In this document: one piece after another, positions 32,874 through 40,041 of the stretch
Layout of the letters: each line of letters opens with the position of its first letter
Position numbering within the stretch: the stretch's first letter is position 1
NCBI GenBank assembly: GCA_027002375.1
Contig: JALWZX010000060.1
Span: 1-42,482, forward strand
Reading direction: 5' to 3'
DNA: 42,482 nucleotides
Origin: a candidate division WWE3 bacterium
GTDB taxonomy: Bacteria > Patescibacteriota > WWE3 > 2-01-FULL-39-13
Made by a program: the position numbers and the translations under genes
The notes under the pieces: generated by a model
What the model saw: the letters and a program-made list of their open reading frames with translations, nothing else
What the model was told of the DNA's origin: nothing
Database searches by the model: none

Positions 32874-33654
32874 TATTTTAACAGATTCTTCGATTCCAAT
32901 AATGAGAGAAGGCGGAAAAATTGCTTCGAATATAATGAATACGGCACTATTTTCTTCTGTTTCTGGCACAAAAACAAGCGATATCAATAATATAATAGAA
33001 GAAGAAATGAGAAGATATGGGGTTAAACCATGGTTTAAAGAAGTAGATAATTACCCTTATGCATCTTGTATATCGGTAAATGAAGTTTGGTTGCATGGAA
33101 TGCCTAATGATACTGTCTTAAAAAAGGATGATGTTGTTTCAATAGATCTAGGTGTCAAATTTGAAGATCATTACATTGATCACTGTTGGACAATTTCTGT
33201 TAAGGATTCTTATGAATCAATGGATACTATACGAGAAGAATTTAATAACTCTGATGATAATGTTAAAAAATTCTTAAAGATTGGAGTTCAGGCCGTAAAT
33301 AGTGCAATTGAAAGAGCTTATCCAAGAAATAAAGTTGGTGATATCTCATCGGCAATGCAATCGGTGGTTGAGAGCAATGGGTACTCAGTGATTGAAGGTT
33401 ATGGAGGGCATGGTGTAGGTTATGGTGCTCATATGGAGCCTCATATTCCATGCTATGGAATAGAAGGTTCTGGTAAAAAAATAAAAAAAAACATGGGGCT
33501 TGCGGTTGAGGTGATGTATTCTATGGGAAATCCAGAGTGGATTGTTGATTCTAAAGACGGCTGGTCTATCATAACAAAAGACCACAGTAAAACAGGAATG
33601 TTTGAACACACAATAATAGTTACAAACAACGGTCCTGAAATCTTGACTGAGTGA
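32860..33654 (+). CDS. map: Methionine aminopeptidase, type I
   Basis: Map removes the initiator Met from nascent proteins. The 264-aa product keeps the active-site set: His in VWLHGMP, Asp in VVSIDLGVKF and in YIDHCWT, His in GYGGHGVGYGAHMEPHIP, Glu in GLAVEVMYSMG and Glu in GMFEHTIIV. The spacing between the second Asp and the catalytic His includes a ~25-residue acidic segment. It begins inside adk (14-nt overlap) and ends the secY-adk-map unit. Confidence 0.95.
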   Translation: MGITNILTDSSIPIMREGGKIASNIMNTALFSSVSGTKTSDINNIIEEEMRRYGVKPWFKEVDNYPYASCISVNEVWLHGMPNDTVLKKDDVVSIDLGVKFEDHYIDHCWTISVKDSYESMDTIREEFNNSDDNVKKFLKIGVQAVNSAIERAYPRNKVGDISSAMQSVVESNGYSVIEGYGGHGVGYGAHMEPHIPCYGIEGSGKKIKKNMGLAVEVMYSMGNPEWIVDSKDGWSIITKDHSKTGMFEHTIIVTNNGPEILTE

Positions 33655-33742
33655 GATTCTAGATTGATGTGAGGTTTTCTTTGTGCCTTGAATCAGTTGA
33701 TTACCTATTCAGCTCAACCTTAAGGATTCGGCTTTTAGTGCC

Positions 33743-33770
33743 ATAGTGAAGTACGAAATTAAATCACTAT
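33743..33770 (+). terminator. Terminator-like hairpin after map
   Basis: ATAGTGA (33743-33749) pairs with TCACTAT (33764-33770), followed by ATTTTGT. The stem is AT-rich and the T-run short, so termination is plausible but weak. Confidence 0.4.
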
Positions 33771-33790
33771 ATTTTGTAATGAAATAAGTG

Positions 33791-33818
33791 TTGACTATGC
33801 GAAATATTGCTATATTAT
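33791..33818 (+). promoter_or_regulatory. Candidate upstream promoter of the infA-alpha operon
   Basis: TTGACT (33791-33796), 16-nt spacer, TATTAT (33813-33818). One mismatch in each box. The leader would be about 160 nt. Confidence 0.5.
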
Positions 33819-33892
33819 ATTAAAAGTCGCACAATTTTGGAATTGAAATCTAATAATCAATTTAAACGTTATGATTAAGTTTCATGTAAATA

Positions 33893-33920
33893 TCGACAAT
33901 TATACAATTTGTGTTACAAT
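33893..33920 (+). promoter_or_regulatory. Second candidate infA promoter
   Basis: TCGACA (33893-33898), 16-nt spacer, TACAAT (33915-33920). One mismatch in each box. A leader of about 60 nt would follow. Confidence 0.45.
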
Positions 33921-33975
33921 TATGCAGTAAACTGGGTTGGATACCCTTTTCCTGCTAAGCCAATCGGCATTGCAC

Positions 33976-33981
33976 TATACT
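33976..33981 (+). promoter_or_regulatory. -10 box for leaderless infA transcription
   Basis: TATACT lies exactly 6 nt before the infA ATG at 33988, the same arrangement as upstream of the OB/HD gene and rpoA. Confidence 0.45.
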
Positions 33982-33987
33982 AAATTT

Positions 33988-34218
33988 ATGACAAAAAAAG
34001 ATTTAATCGAATATACAGGTACAGTTATAGAAGCTTTACCTGACGGAAAATTTAAGATAAAACTTGATGATGAAGATAGAGAGGTGACTGGTTATATTGC
34101 CGGAAAATTAAGAAAATTTAGAATATATATATTGCCTGGTGACAGGGTTAAACTAGAGTTTAGTAAATACGACTTAGAAACGGGTCGTATAACTTATAGA
34201 TTGAAAAAACAATTATGA
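33988..34218 (+). CDS. infA: Translation initiation factor IF-1
   Basis: IF-1 occupies the A site during initiation. The 76-aa OB-fold product reads MTKKDLIEYTGTVIEALPDG, KFKIKLDDEDREVTGYIAGKLRKFRIYILPGDRVKLEFSKYDLETGRITYR in the usual order. I use ATG 33988; a TTG-started extension to 33937 has no counterpart in the family. The stop overlaps the rpmJ ATG (ATGA). Confidence 0.95.
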   Translation: MTKKDLIEYTGTVIEALPDGKFKIKLDDEDREVTGYIAGKLRKFRIYILPGDRVKLEFSKYDLETGRITYRLKKQL

Positions 34219-34331
34219 AAGTTAAAGCAAGTGTAAAAAAAAGATGTAGACATTGTAAAGTAGTTCGCCGAAAGGGGAAAGTTTATATAATTTGTAGTGC
34301 GAATCCAAAGCACAAGCAAAGGCAAGGTTAA
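34215..34331 (+). CDS. rpmJ: 50S ribosomal protein L36
   Basis: The 38-aa product begins MKVKASVKKRCRHCKVVRRK and continues GKVYIICSANPKHKQRQG. The CxxC...C...H zinc ligands are all present, so this is the zinc-binding form. It overlaps infA by 4 nt and precedes rpsM by 2 nt. Confidence 0.95.
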   Translation: MKVKASVKKRCRHCKVVRRKGKVYIICSANPKHKQRQG

Positions 34332-34333
34332 TT

Positions 34334-34723
34334 ATGCCAAGAATATCTGGTGTTGATATCCCAAATAATAAAAGAATTGTAATAGCTTTAACGTATATAT
34401 ACGGAATAGGTTTAAAAACATCAAAGCAAATATTAAAAAGGGCTAATGTAGATGAGAATATTAGGGCAAAAGATTTAACAGATGAACAACTTGCTTCTAT
34501 TAGAAATGTAATAGAAAAAGAGCAGTATATGGTAGAGGGAGAATTGAGACGTGTAATTAATCAAAATATAAAGCGACTAAAAGAAATACGTTGTTACAGA
34601 GGAATTCGTCATACTAGAAATTTACCAGTAAGAGGACAAAAAACTCAGAAAAACGCTAGAACAAAAAGAGGTAAAAGAGTTGCAGTTGGTGGAGCAAATC
34701 CAAAAGCAGCCGCAAAGACATAG
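34334..34723 (+). CDS. rpsM: 30S ribosomal protein S13
   Basis: S13 contacts the P-site tRNA and bridges to the 50S. The 129-aa product has MPRISGVDIPNNKRIVIALTYIYGIG, LRRVINQNIKRLKEIRCYRGIRH and the tail LPVRGQKTQKNARTKRGKR. Start in a TTAATT-ATG context. Confidence 0.96.
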   Translation: MPRISGVDIPNNKRIVIALTYIYGIGLKTSKQILKRANVDENIRAKDLTDEQLASIRNVIEKEQYMVEGELRRVINQNIKRLKEIRCYRGIRHTRNLPVRGQKTQKNARTKRGKRVAVGGANPKAAAKT

Positions 34724-34748
34724 TTTTGCAGTTCTTTAAATTCATATA

Positions 34749-35144
34749 ATGGCAAAAAAAACAAAGGTAAAGAAAAAAGTTAATAAAAGCAAAAGTGTAC
34801 CTTCGGTTGGAAATGTTTATGTATTTTCTGGTTACAATAATACAATTGTTACTGTAACTGATTTAGATGGTAATACAGTATGTTGGGAATCAGGTGGTAC
34901 GAATAACTTTAAGGGTTCTAGAAAATCCACACCATATGCAGCATCTGTTGTTGGTGAAAGTGCATCAAAGAAGGCTGTTGCCCTTGGCATGAAAGAGGTT
35001 ACTGCATATATCAAAGGTATAGGTAGTGGTAAATCGCAAGCCGTAAAAGCTATTCGTAATGGGGGTTTAGTTATTAACAAAATAGTAGATATTACACCTA
35101 TTGCACATAATGGGTGTAGGCCAAAGAAAAGAAGGAGAATATAA
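34749..35144 (+). CDS. rpsK: 30S ribosomal protein S11
   Basis: S11 forms part of the 30S platform. The 131-aa product has a Lys-rich N-terminus, GNVYVFSGYNNTIVTVTDLDGN, WESGGTNNFKGSRKSTPYAA, and the C-terminal VDITPIAHNGCRPKKRRRI. One-base overlap with the rpsD ATG; its 3' end holds AGAAGGAG for rpsD. Confidence 0.96.
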   Translation: MAKKTKVKKKVNKSKSVPSVGNVYVFSGYNNTIVTVTDLDGNTVCWESGGTNNFKGSRKSTPYAASVVGESASKKAVALGMKEVTAYIKGIGSGKSQAVKAIRNGGLVINKIVDITPIAHNGCRPKKRRRI

Positions 35145-35746
35145 TGTCAAGATATTTAGGACCGAAATGTAAATTATGTAGAAGAGAGGGAACAAAACTG
35201 TTTCTGAAAGGTGCTAAATGCTACTCTGATAAGTGTCCAATGAATACGCGAAGCTATCCACCTGGACAACATGGCCCATCACGTCGTAGAAGATTATCTG
35301 ATTATGGAAGACATCTGAGAGAAAAACAAAAAGTAAAGAGAATTTACGGTGTATTAGAAACGCAGTTCAGAAGATATTACGAAAAGTCTGCGTCAAAGAA
35401 AGGTATTACTGGTGAGTTACTGTTACAAATGCTTGAGAGAAGATTGGACAGTGTTGTATATTCAAGCGGTTTGGGTCTATCAAGAATGCATGCTAGAAAA
35501 TTAGTTAGACAAGGTAAAATTAAAGTAAATGGAAACGTTGTCACAATTCCATCATATCAAGTTAATGAAAAAGATATGGTTGAATGCGATTTCGTTGGAG
35601 CTAAACCAAAAGATGATAACGAAATGCCCACATGGCTCGAATGGAACAAAGATAAAAAGGCAATAAAGATTCTTAGACTTCCAGAAAGGGATGATATTAG
35701 TCAAGAAATTAACGAACAATTAATAGTTGAATATTATTCGCGTTAA
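35144..35746 (+). CDS. rpsD: 30S ribosomal protein S4, zinc-binding type
   Basis: S4 is a primary assembly protein and in many bacteria the alpha-operon repressor. The 200-aa product starts MSRYLGPKCKLCRREGTKLF and has four Cys in the N-terminal region (CKLC...C...C), so the zinc-containing C+ form, then NTRSYPPGQHG, and the S4 RNA-binding domain LERRLDSVVYSSGLGLSRMHARKLVRQGKI split over the expected helix. Shine-Dalgarno sequence in the rpsK end. Confidence 0.96.
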   Translation: MSRYLGPKCKLCRREGTKLFLKGAKCYSDKCPMNTRSYPPGQHGPSRRRRLSDYGRHLREKQKVKRIYGVLETQFRRYYEKSASKKGITGELLLQMLERRLDSVVYSSGLGLSRMHARKLVRQGKIKVNGNVVTIPSYQVNEKDMVECDFVGAKPKDDNEMPTWLEWNKDKKAIKILRLPERDDISQEINEQLIVEYYSR

Positions 35747-35749
35747 TAG

Positions 35750-35767
35750 AAAGATCTTTTTATCTTT
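35750..35767 (+). terminator. Weak terminator-like hairpin after rpsD
   Basis: AAAGAT (35750-35755) and ATCTTT (35762-35767) flank CTTTTT, followed by TTA. A short AT-only stem, so a weak or partial stop before the rpoA promoter. Confidence 0.35.
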
Positions 35768-35776
35768 TTATTACCG

Positions 35777-35782
35777 TATTAT
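35777..35782 (+). promoter_or_regulatory. -10 box for leaderless rpoA transcription
   Basis: TATTAT lies 6 nt before the rpoA ATG at 35789 with no Shine-Dalgarno sequence in between. Confidence 0.45.
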
Positions 35783-35788
35783 AAACAT

Positions 35789-36763
35789 ATGTATAATCTA
35801 AAAAAAATAAATTTTAATGTAATTAAAAAAGATGCAACTACAGGGGTTTTTGAAATATCGCCATTAGTTAAGGGCTTTGGATATACAATCGGAAGTGGAA
35901 TAAGAAGAACTTTATTTTCCGCAACTCGAGGCGCTGCAATTGTTTCAGTTTCGATAGACGGTGTATCTCATGAGTTCTCAACAATAGAAGGTGCTACTGA
36001 TGATGTCTTGCAGATCTTACTTAAATTAAAGAAAGTCATTGTTAAAATGTCACCTGAATTTGAACTTGATGATACTGTAGAACTCAAAATAGATGCTAAA
36101 GGACCTGGTGACGTTACAGCTGGTGACATAAGTAATGATGCAGGTGTTGAAATAATTAATAAAGACTTCGTTATTACATCGCTTAATACAGCGAAAGATA
36201 CATTTAAAGCAACTTTAACGGTGAAGCCTGGATATGGTTATGAGCAGGTTGATGAAGATGCAGATGTTGCTATGGGAACTATTTTATTAGATGCAAATTA
36301 TACACCTATCGTGAACGTCAGTTATGACGTTGATGTTGCTCGTGTTGGTAGAGATGATAATTTTGATAAATTAATATTAACTGTTGAAACAGATGGATCA
36401 GTTGATTCTGAAGAGGCGGTTAGAAATTCTGCAAAAGTATTAAAAGAATTCTTTTATAAGGTTGAGACAGGTGAAGATTATACAGAAGAGCAAGATGCTA
36501 TATTGGCAGAGTCTACAGAATCACAAGAGGTTGCTCAAGAGGCTAGTACAACCACACAAAGTGGAATTGCATTAGATGAAATATCGTTAGAAGAGCTGAG
36601 ATTACCTACAAGAACGGTGAATGCATTAAAGAAGGCAGGTATAAGTACACTAGCAGATTTAGCAGATAGATCAGAAGACGACTTATTAAGAGTTCGAAAT
36701 TTAGGTGAAAAATCAATAAGAGAAATAATCGCTTTATTAGAAAAAGAAGGTTTAAAAAAGTAG
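35789..36763 (+). CDS. rpoA: DNA-directed RNA polymerase subunit alpha
   Basis: Alpha dimerises to seed RNA polymerase assembly. The 324-aa product has the N-terminal domain (ISPLVKGFGYTIGSGIRRTLFS, ISVDGVSHEFSTIEGATDDVLQILL-like block, VARVGRDDNFDKLILTVETDG), a Glu/Gln/Thr-rich linker (about residues 230-255), and the C-terminal domain ELRLPTRTVNALKKAGISTL with LLRVRNLGEKSIREI, the HhH element that binds UP-element DNA and activators. Confidence 0.97.
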   Translation: MYNLKKINFNVIKKDATTGVFEISPLVKGFGYTIGSGIRRTLFSATRGAAIVSVSIDGVSHEFSTIEGATDDVLQILLKLKKVIVKMSPEFELDDTVELKIDAKGPGDVTAGDISNDAGVEIINKDFVITSLNTAKDTFKATLTVKPGYGYEQVDEDADVAMGTILLDANYTPIVNVSYDVDVARVGRDDNFDKLILTVETDGSVDSEEAVRNSAKVLKEFFYKVETGEDYTEEQDAILAESTESQEVAQEASTTTQSGIALDEISLEELRLPTRTVNALKKAGISTLADLADRSEDDLLRVRNLGEKSIREIIALLEKEGLKK

Positions 36764-36786
36764 TCTAGTTGAATTCCACGTAATAA

Positions 36787-37293
36787 ATGAGACATAGAGT
36801 AAAAAGAACAAAATTAAATAGAGACAGAGATGGAAGAAAAGCCATTGAAAGAGGTTTACTAAAACAAATTATAGAGCATGGGCATGTAGAAACGACATTA
36901 ATGAAGGCCAAATATATAAGACCAAGGGTTGAGAAATTGGTAACAAAAGCAAAAAAGAATGATTTAGCGACAAGAAGGTTGTTAATTCAAAGATTAAACG
37001 ATAAAGTTTTGGCCAAAAAATTATTAGAGGAAATCGCACCTAAATACCAAGAAGTAGAGGGGGGATATTTAAGAATACGAAGAACAACTATCAGAAAAGG
37101 TGATAGCGCACAATTGGCAGAAGTGTCATTTGTAGAAGTAACACAACCAAAGATAAAAGAAACAAAGAATGATTCAAAGAACTCTACAAAGACTAAAAAA
37201 GCTAAGACAAAATTAGTCGAGAAGAACGAAGGTGAAAAAAAGGGTACCGCCAAACCAAATGGCAAGTCAGAAAGTAAAAAAGAAACAAAATAA
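36787..37293 (+). CDS. rplQ: 50S ribosomal protein L17 with lysine-rich tail
   Basis: L17 lies near the tunnel exit. The first ~115 residues are standard (MRHRVKRTKLNRDRDGRKAI, HGHVETTLMKAKYIRPRVEKLVTKAKK, YLRIRRTTIRKGDSAQLAEVSFVE). About 50 extra C-terminal residues are almost all Lys, Glu, Ser, Thr and Asn, a disordered basic extension. rpoA lies just upstream, as usual. Confidence 0.95.
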   Translation: MRHRVKRTKLNRDRDGRKAIERGLLKQIIEHGHVETTLMKAKYIRPRVEKLVTKAKKNDLATRRLLIQRLNDKVLAKKLLEEIAPKYQEVEGGYLRIRRTTIRKGDSAQLAEVSFVEVTQPKIKETKNDSKNSTKTKKAKTKLVEKNEGEKKGTAKPNGKSESKKETK

Positions 37294-37295
37294 TT

Positions 37296-37721
37296 ATGAC
37301 AAAAACAACAAGTTCAACAAAAAAAGAGAACGTGGTAAAGAAATGGCACCATTTAGATGCTGAAAATAGAGTATTAGGTCAATTAGCAACAGAAATTGTA
37401 GAATTATTAATGGGAAAGCACAAGGTTGATTATTCACCAAATATGAACATGGGAGATGGTGTAGTAGTTACGAATTCCGCCAAAGTAGTGCTAACTGGAA
37501 ACAAAGAATCAGGAAAGATTTATTATCGACACTCAAGAAAAGTAGGAAACCTAAAATCCGTAACGGCAGAACAGTTAAGGAGAATAAAGCCAAATGATTT
37601 AATCTATTTGGCTGTAAAAGGAATGCTACCTAAAAATAAATTAAGAAAAGTTAGGTTAGCTAATTTAAAAATTTACAAAGAAAGTGAACACCCACATAAA
37701 GGGCAAGTAACGTCATCGTAA
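37296..37721 (+). CDS. rplM: 50S ribosomal protein L13
   Basis: L13 is an early 50S assembly protein. The 141-aa product has KKWHHLDAENRVLGQLATEIVELLMGKHK split as usual, NMNMGDGVVVTNSAKVVLTGNK, YYRHSRKVGNLKSVTAEQL and KGMLPKNKLRK, ending HPHKGQ. It begins 2 nt after rplQ and pairs with rpsI as in nearly all bacteria. Confidence 0.95.
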   Translation: MTKTTSSTKKENVVKKWHHLDAENRVLGQLATEIVELLMGKHKVDYSPNMNMGDGVVVTNSAKVVLTGNKESGKIYYRHSRKVGNLKSVTAEQLRRIKPNDLIYLAVKGMLPKNKLRKVRLANLKIYKESEHPHKGQVTSS

Positions 37722-37739
37722 TTTATTTATTATTAAAAT

Positions 37740-38333
37740 ATGGCAGACGTAAAAAAAGAAACAAAAGAGCAAAAGAAAATAAAGTCGCCCAAAGAAGCAG
37801 AAAAGAAAGCAAAAGTTACAAAACAGACTAGTGATGAGTCTGATAAAAAAGTTGTAGATAAAGTTGTTGAAAACGATGTAGATACAAAGAATCTAGAAAG
37901 CACAGAAAAAGCTGATACCAAGCCCTCAAACGGTAAAAAGAAGTTTTATGCAGGTACTGGTAGAAGAAAAGAATCTGTGGCGAGGGTATGGTTGTATGAC
38001 GAAAAAGGGGAATTTATAGTAAATGGTAAGCCTATCAAAGAATATTTTACGAGTAGAGAAGAGACATTAGAGTGGGTAAAACCGTTTCATGCAATTGGAA
38101 TTTCTCATCCACAATCTAAATTTAGTGCTTCGATAAAGGTTCATGGTGGTGGTAGAACTGGCCAACTAGGTGCTGTGCGTTTAGGCTTATCTAGGGCTTT
38201 AGTAGATCTTGATTCAGAAAATAAGGGTGTATTAAGAACTGCGGATCTATTAACAAGAGATTCTAGAAAAGTTGAGAGAAAGAAAGCATTCTTCAGAAAA
38301 GCTAGAAAGAAACCACAATATTCGAAACGTTAA
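37740..38333 (+). CDS. rpsI: 30S ribosomal protein S9 with charged N-terminal extension
   Basis: S9 reaches the P-site with its C-terminal tail. The S9 core starts near residue 66 with KKKFYAGTGRRKESVARVWL and runs through HGGGRTGQLGAVRLGLSRAL to the tail RKKPQYSKR, whose final KR is the P-site tRNA contact. About 65 residues before it are Lys/Glu/Asp/Thr-rich and probably disordered; normal S9 is ~130 aa, here 197. Confidence 0.95.
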   Translation: MADVKKETKEQKKIKSPKEAEKKAKVTKQTSDESDKKVVDKVVENDVDTKNLESTEKADTKPSNGKKKFYAGTGRRKESVARVWLYDEKGEFIVNGKPIKEYFTSREETLEWVKPFHAIGISHPQSKFSASIKVHGGGRTGQLGAVRLGLSRALVDLDSENKGVLRTADLLTRDSRKVERKKAFFRKARKKPQYSKR

Positions 38334-38375
38334 AGTATACAAATTATATGGCACATACTTGTCATTCGACCTTAT

Positions 38376-38425
38376 ATAGTAATTAGCAATAAGGAACCCC
38401 GAGCTTTAACTCGTGGAGTTTCATT
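38376..38425 (+). repeat. Palindromic element piece, intergenic copy
   Basis: These 50 nt align without gaps to 42387-42436, with 43 identities (86%). The copy contains the hairpin CCCCGAGC-TTTA-ACTCGTGG, with two mispairs, followed by AGTTTCATT. It lies just upstream of the aldo/keto reductase gene, where it may also act as a terminator for rplM-rpsI. The second hairpin of the other copy is not recognisable here. Confidence 0.7.
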
Positions 38426-38437
38426 TTATATACTTAG

Positions 38438-39367
38438 ATGAATTATAAAGGCTATAATTTATTTCCAATAGGAATAGGAACATGGGGAATAGGTGGTTTT
38501 GCTTCAAAAGATACTACCAACGATAATAAACAAATCGATGCTTTGATTTACCTTTTAGAACATGGATTGAATTACATATCAATTTGCCATTGGTATGCAA
38601 AAGGCCATGCTACAGAAAATCTAGCAAAAGCAATAACCGAAAGTAGGACTAAAAGAAAAACGTTGTTTATAAACCAGTCAATATATTCACACAACAATAA
38701 GAGTGTAGAAGATATAGAAAGTGAAAGAAAAAAATTTTTTGATACACTGAAATTAGATTATGTTGATTCATTACAGTTAGATTTTGGTGTATTTCAAAAA
38801 TATAATTATTTTGAAGTTATAGATTATTTGAAAAACTTATTATCTAATAAGTTAATTAAGTACGTAAATATAACTAATACTAATTTAGAATTTTTGAAAA
38901 AGTTTTATGAGGAATTCAGTCGTGATATTTTTGCATGTGAATCTGGTTTCAATTTTGAAATAAGAGAAAATTATGATAATGGTGTTTTACCTTTTTGTAC
39001 TAGCCACGATGTATTAAATGTTATATATCAACCTATAAGAAGAAATAGAACAGCTAAAAGAAATTGGAAATTATTAGTAGAGTTAGCTACAAAATATGGT
39101 GTTACTCAAAATCAAATTATACTAAAATGGATAATTAGTAATGGGTATCTACCATTGGTTAAGTCAGAAAATATAGAGCATATTAACGAAAACATAAAGG
39201 CGTTAGATATAGAATTAGAAGAAAAAGATGTCAAGAAATTAAATGAATTTAGAGTTGCGAATTATAAACAACCGAAAATTGATTGGGGTTATGATAAAGA
39301 GGGAATTCCTATATATATGCTAAGTAATGTTTTTGATGAAGAGTACGATAGGCAAGTAAAAAATTAG
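38438..39367 (+). CDS. Aldo/keto reductase homologue with a degenerate active site
   Basis: The 309-aa protein has the TIM-barrel layout of aldo/keto reductases: GIGTWGIGGF, YLLEHGLNYISICHWYAKGHATENLAKAI, FDTLKLDYVDSLQLDFGVF, YQPIRRN, a C-terminal VTQNQIILKWIISNG and NIKALDIELEEKD. By alignment to the family pattern, the catalytic Asp (in IDTA) is Ser in ISIC, the Lys is Gln in FINQS, and the His in the LxxxH block is Asp in LQLDF; only the Tyr of HWY remains. It is probably a pseudoenzyme or has a changed activity. A TATACT lies 3 nt before the ATG. Confidence 0.75.
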   Translation: MNYKGYNLFPIGIGTWGIGGFASKDTTNDNKQIDALIYLLEHGLNYISICHWYAKGHATENLAKAITESRTKRKTLFINQSIYSHNNKSVEDIESERKKFFDTLKLDYVDSLQLDFGVFQKYNYFEVIDYLKNLLSNKLIKYVNITNTNLEFLKKFYEEFSRDIFACESGFNFEIRENYDNGVLPFCTSHDVLNVIYQPIRRNRTAKRNWKLLVELATKYGVTQNQIILKWIISNGYLPLVKSENIEHINENIKALDIELEEKDVKKLNEFRVANYKQPKIDWGYDKEGIPIYMLSNVFDEEYDRQVKN

Positions 39368-39371
39368 TTTG

Positions 39372-39448
39372 CGGGGTGTGGCGCAGTTGGCTAGCGCGTA
39401 CGCATGGGGTGCGTGAGGTCGTGGGTTCAAGTCCCACCACCCCGACCA
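39372..39448 (+). tRNA. tRNA-Pro (anticodon GGG)
   Basis: A complete 77-nt cloverleaf: acceptor CGGGGTG/CACCCCG, D-arm GCGC/GCGC, anticodon stem TACGC/GCGTG with loop ATGGGGT (anticodon GGG), T-arm GTGGG-TTCAAGT-CCCAC, discriminator A and an encoded CCA. The C1-G72 acceptor start is typical of tRNA-Pro. It reads CCC and CCU. The last five bases (GACCA) are also the first five of a 22-nt direct repeat. Confidence 0.93.
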
Positions 39449-39465
39449 TTATAATTATGTCTGAC
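39444..39465 (+). repeat. 22-nt direct repeat at the tRNA-Pro 3' end, copy 1
   Basis: Starts with GACCA of the tRNA and runs into the CYTH start codon (ATG at 39457). Perfectly identical to 40020-40041. It has the geometry of a tRNA-end attachment site. Confidence 0.8.
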
Positions 39466-39993
39466 TATATAGAAAACGAAGTTAAAATTCTAAACATTGA
39501 TGCACAAGAAGTTGCAAAATTGATAGAAAGGTTAGGTGCAACCAAAGTTTTTGATGGAAAAAGAGTTTTTACAACATTTGATACTACTGATAGGTTCTAT
39601 ACCAAGAACAATACAATCATACGACTGACAGAAGAGGGAAAACTTAAGTTAAGTGTTAGTTATATGAACGAAAATGGTGATAAGGAAACTATTAAATTAT
39701 TTACAAGTAGAAAAAAAGAAACTGTAGATTTCTTGTCTAGATTAAATGTTGTTCCAATTGCAAGAGTAGAATCGCATAGAGTTTCATATGAGCTTGATGA
39801 TATAGATTTCGATATAGACAAGTTTCCTAAAATTCCACCATTTTTAGAGGTTGATATAGGCGCGGATTCAAAATATTCATTAGATGAGTTAGTGAGGAAG
39901 TTAAGGTTGGATGGAAATGAATTAGTTAGTATCGGAACTGAGGATATATATTCTAAATATGGCAAGGATTATTTTGAATTGTTTGCTGTGTAA
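39457..39993 (+). CDS. CYTH-domain protein
   Basis: The 178-aa protein begins MSDYIENEVKILNI, with the ENEVK match to the ExExK signature of the CYTH superfamily (class IV adenylate cyclase, thiamine triphosphatase). Alternating charged strands follow, including DTTDRFY, TIIRLTEEGKLKLSVSY, RVSYELDDIDFDIDKFP and FLEVDIG, as in triphosphate-tunnel metalloenzymes. The expected substrate is a nucleotide, thiamine or inorganic triphosphate, unresolved here. A longer reading frame would run through the tRNA and is rejected. The gene is bracketed by the 22-nt repeat. Confidence 0.8.
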   Translation: MSDYIENEVKILNIDAQEVAKLIERLGATKVFDGKRVFTTFDTTDRFYTKNNTIIRLTEEGKLKLSVSYMNENGDKETIKLFTSRKKETVDFLSRLNVVPIARVESHRVSYELDDIDFDIDKFPKIPPFLEVDIGADSKYSLDELVRKLRLDGNELVSIGTEDIYSKYGKDYFELFAV

Positions 39994-40019
39994 GTTTTTG
40001 ATCGAATAATATTTAGTGT

Positions 40020-40041
40020 GACCATTATAATTATGTCTGAC
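40020..40041 (+). repeat. 22-nt direct repeat, copy 2
   Basis: Exact second copy of 39444-39465, 576 nt away, ending in the start of the NUDIX gene. Both genes therefore begin with the same MSD codons and share their upstream sequence. Confidence 0.8.

Larger units (their letters stand above)
33655..33987 (+). other. map-infA intergenic region (333 nt without a gene)
   Basis: It holds a terminator-like hairpin (33743-33770) and three candidate promoters (33791-33818, 33893-33920 and a leaderless -10 at 33976-33981). No coding region or RNA gene is recognised. A GGGT/ACCC mini-hairpin around 33933-33946 would lie in the leader from the second promoter. Confidence 0.55.

Noticed and set aside
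39376..39456. N-terminal extension of the CYTH protein through the tRNA
   Set aside because: The extension is translated tRNA-Pro sequence; the ATG at 39457 directly precedes the ExExK motif.
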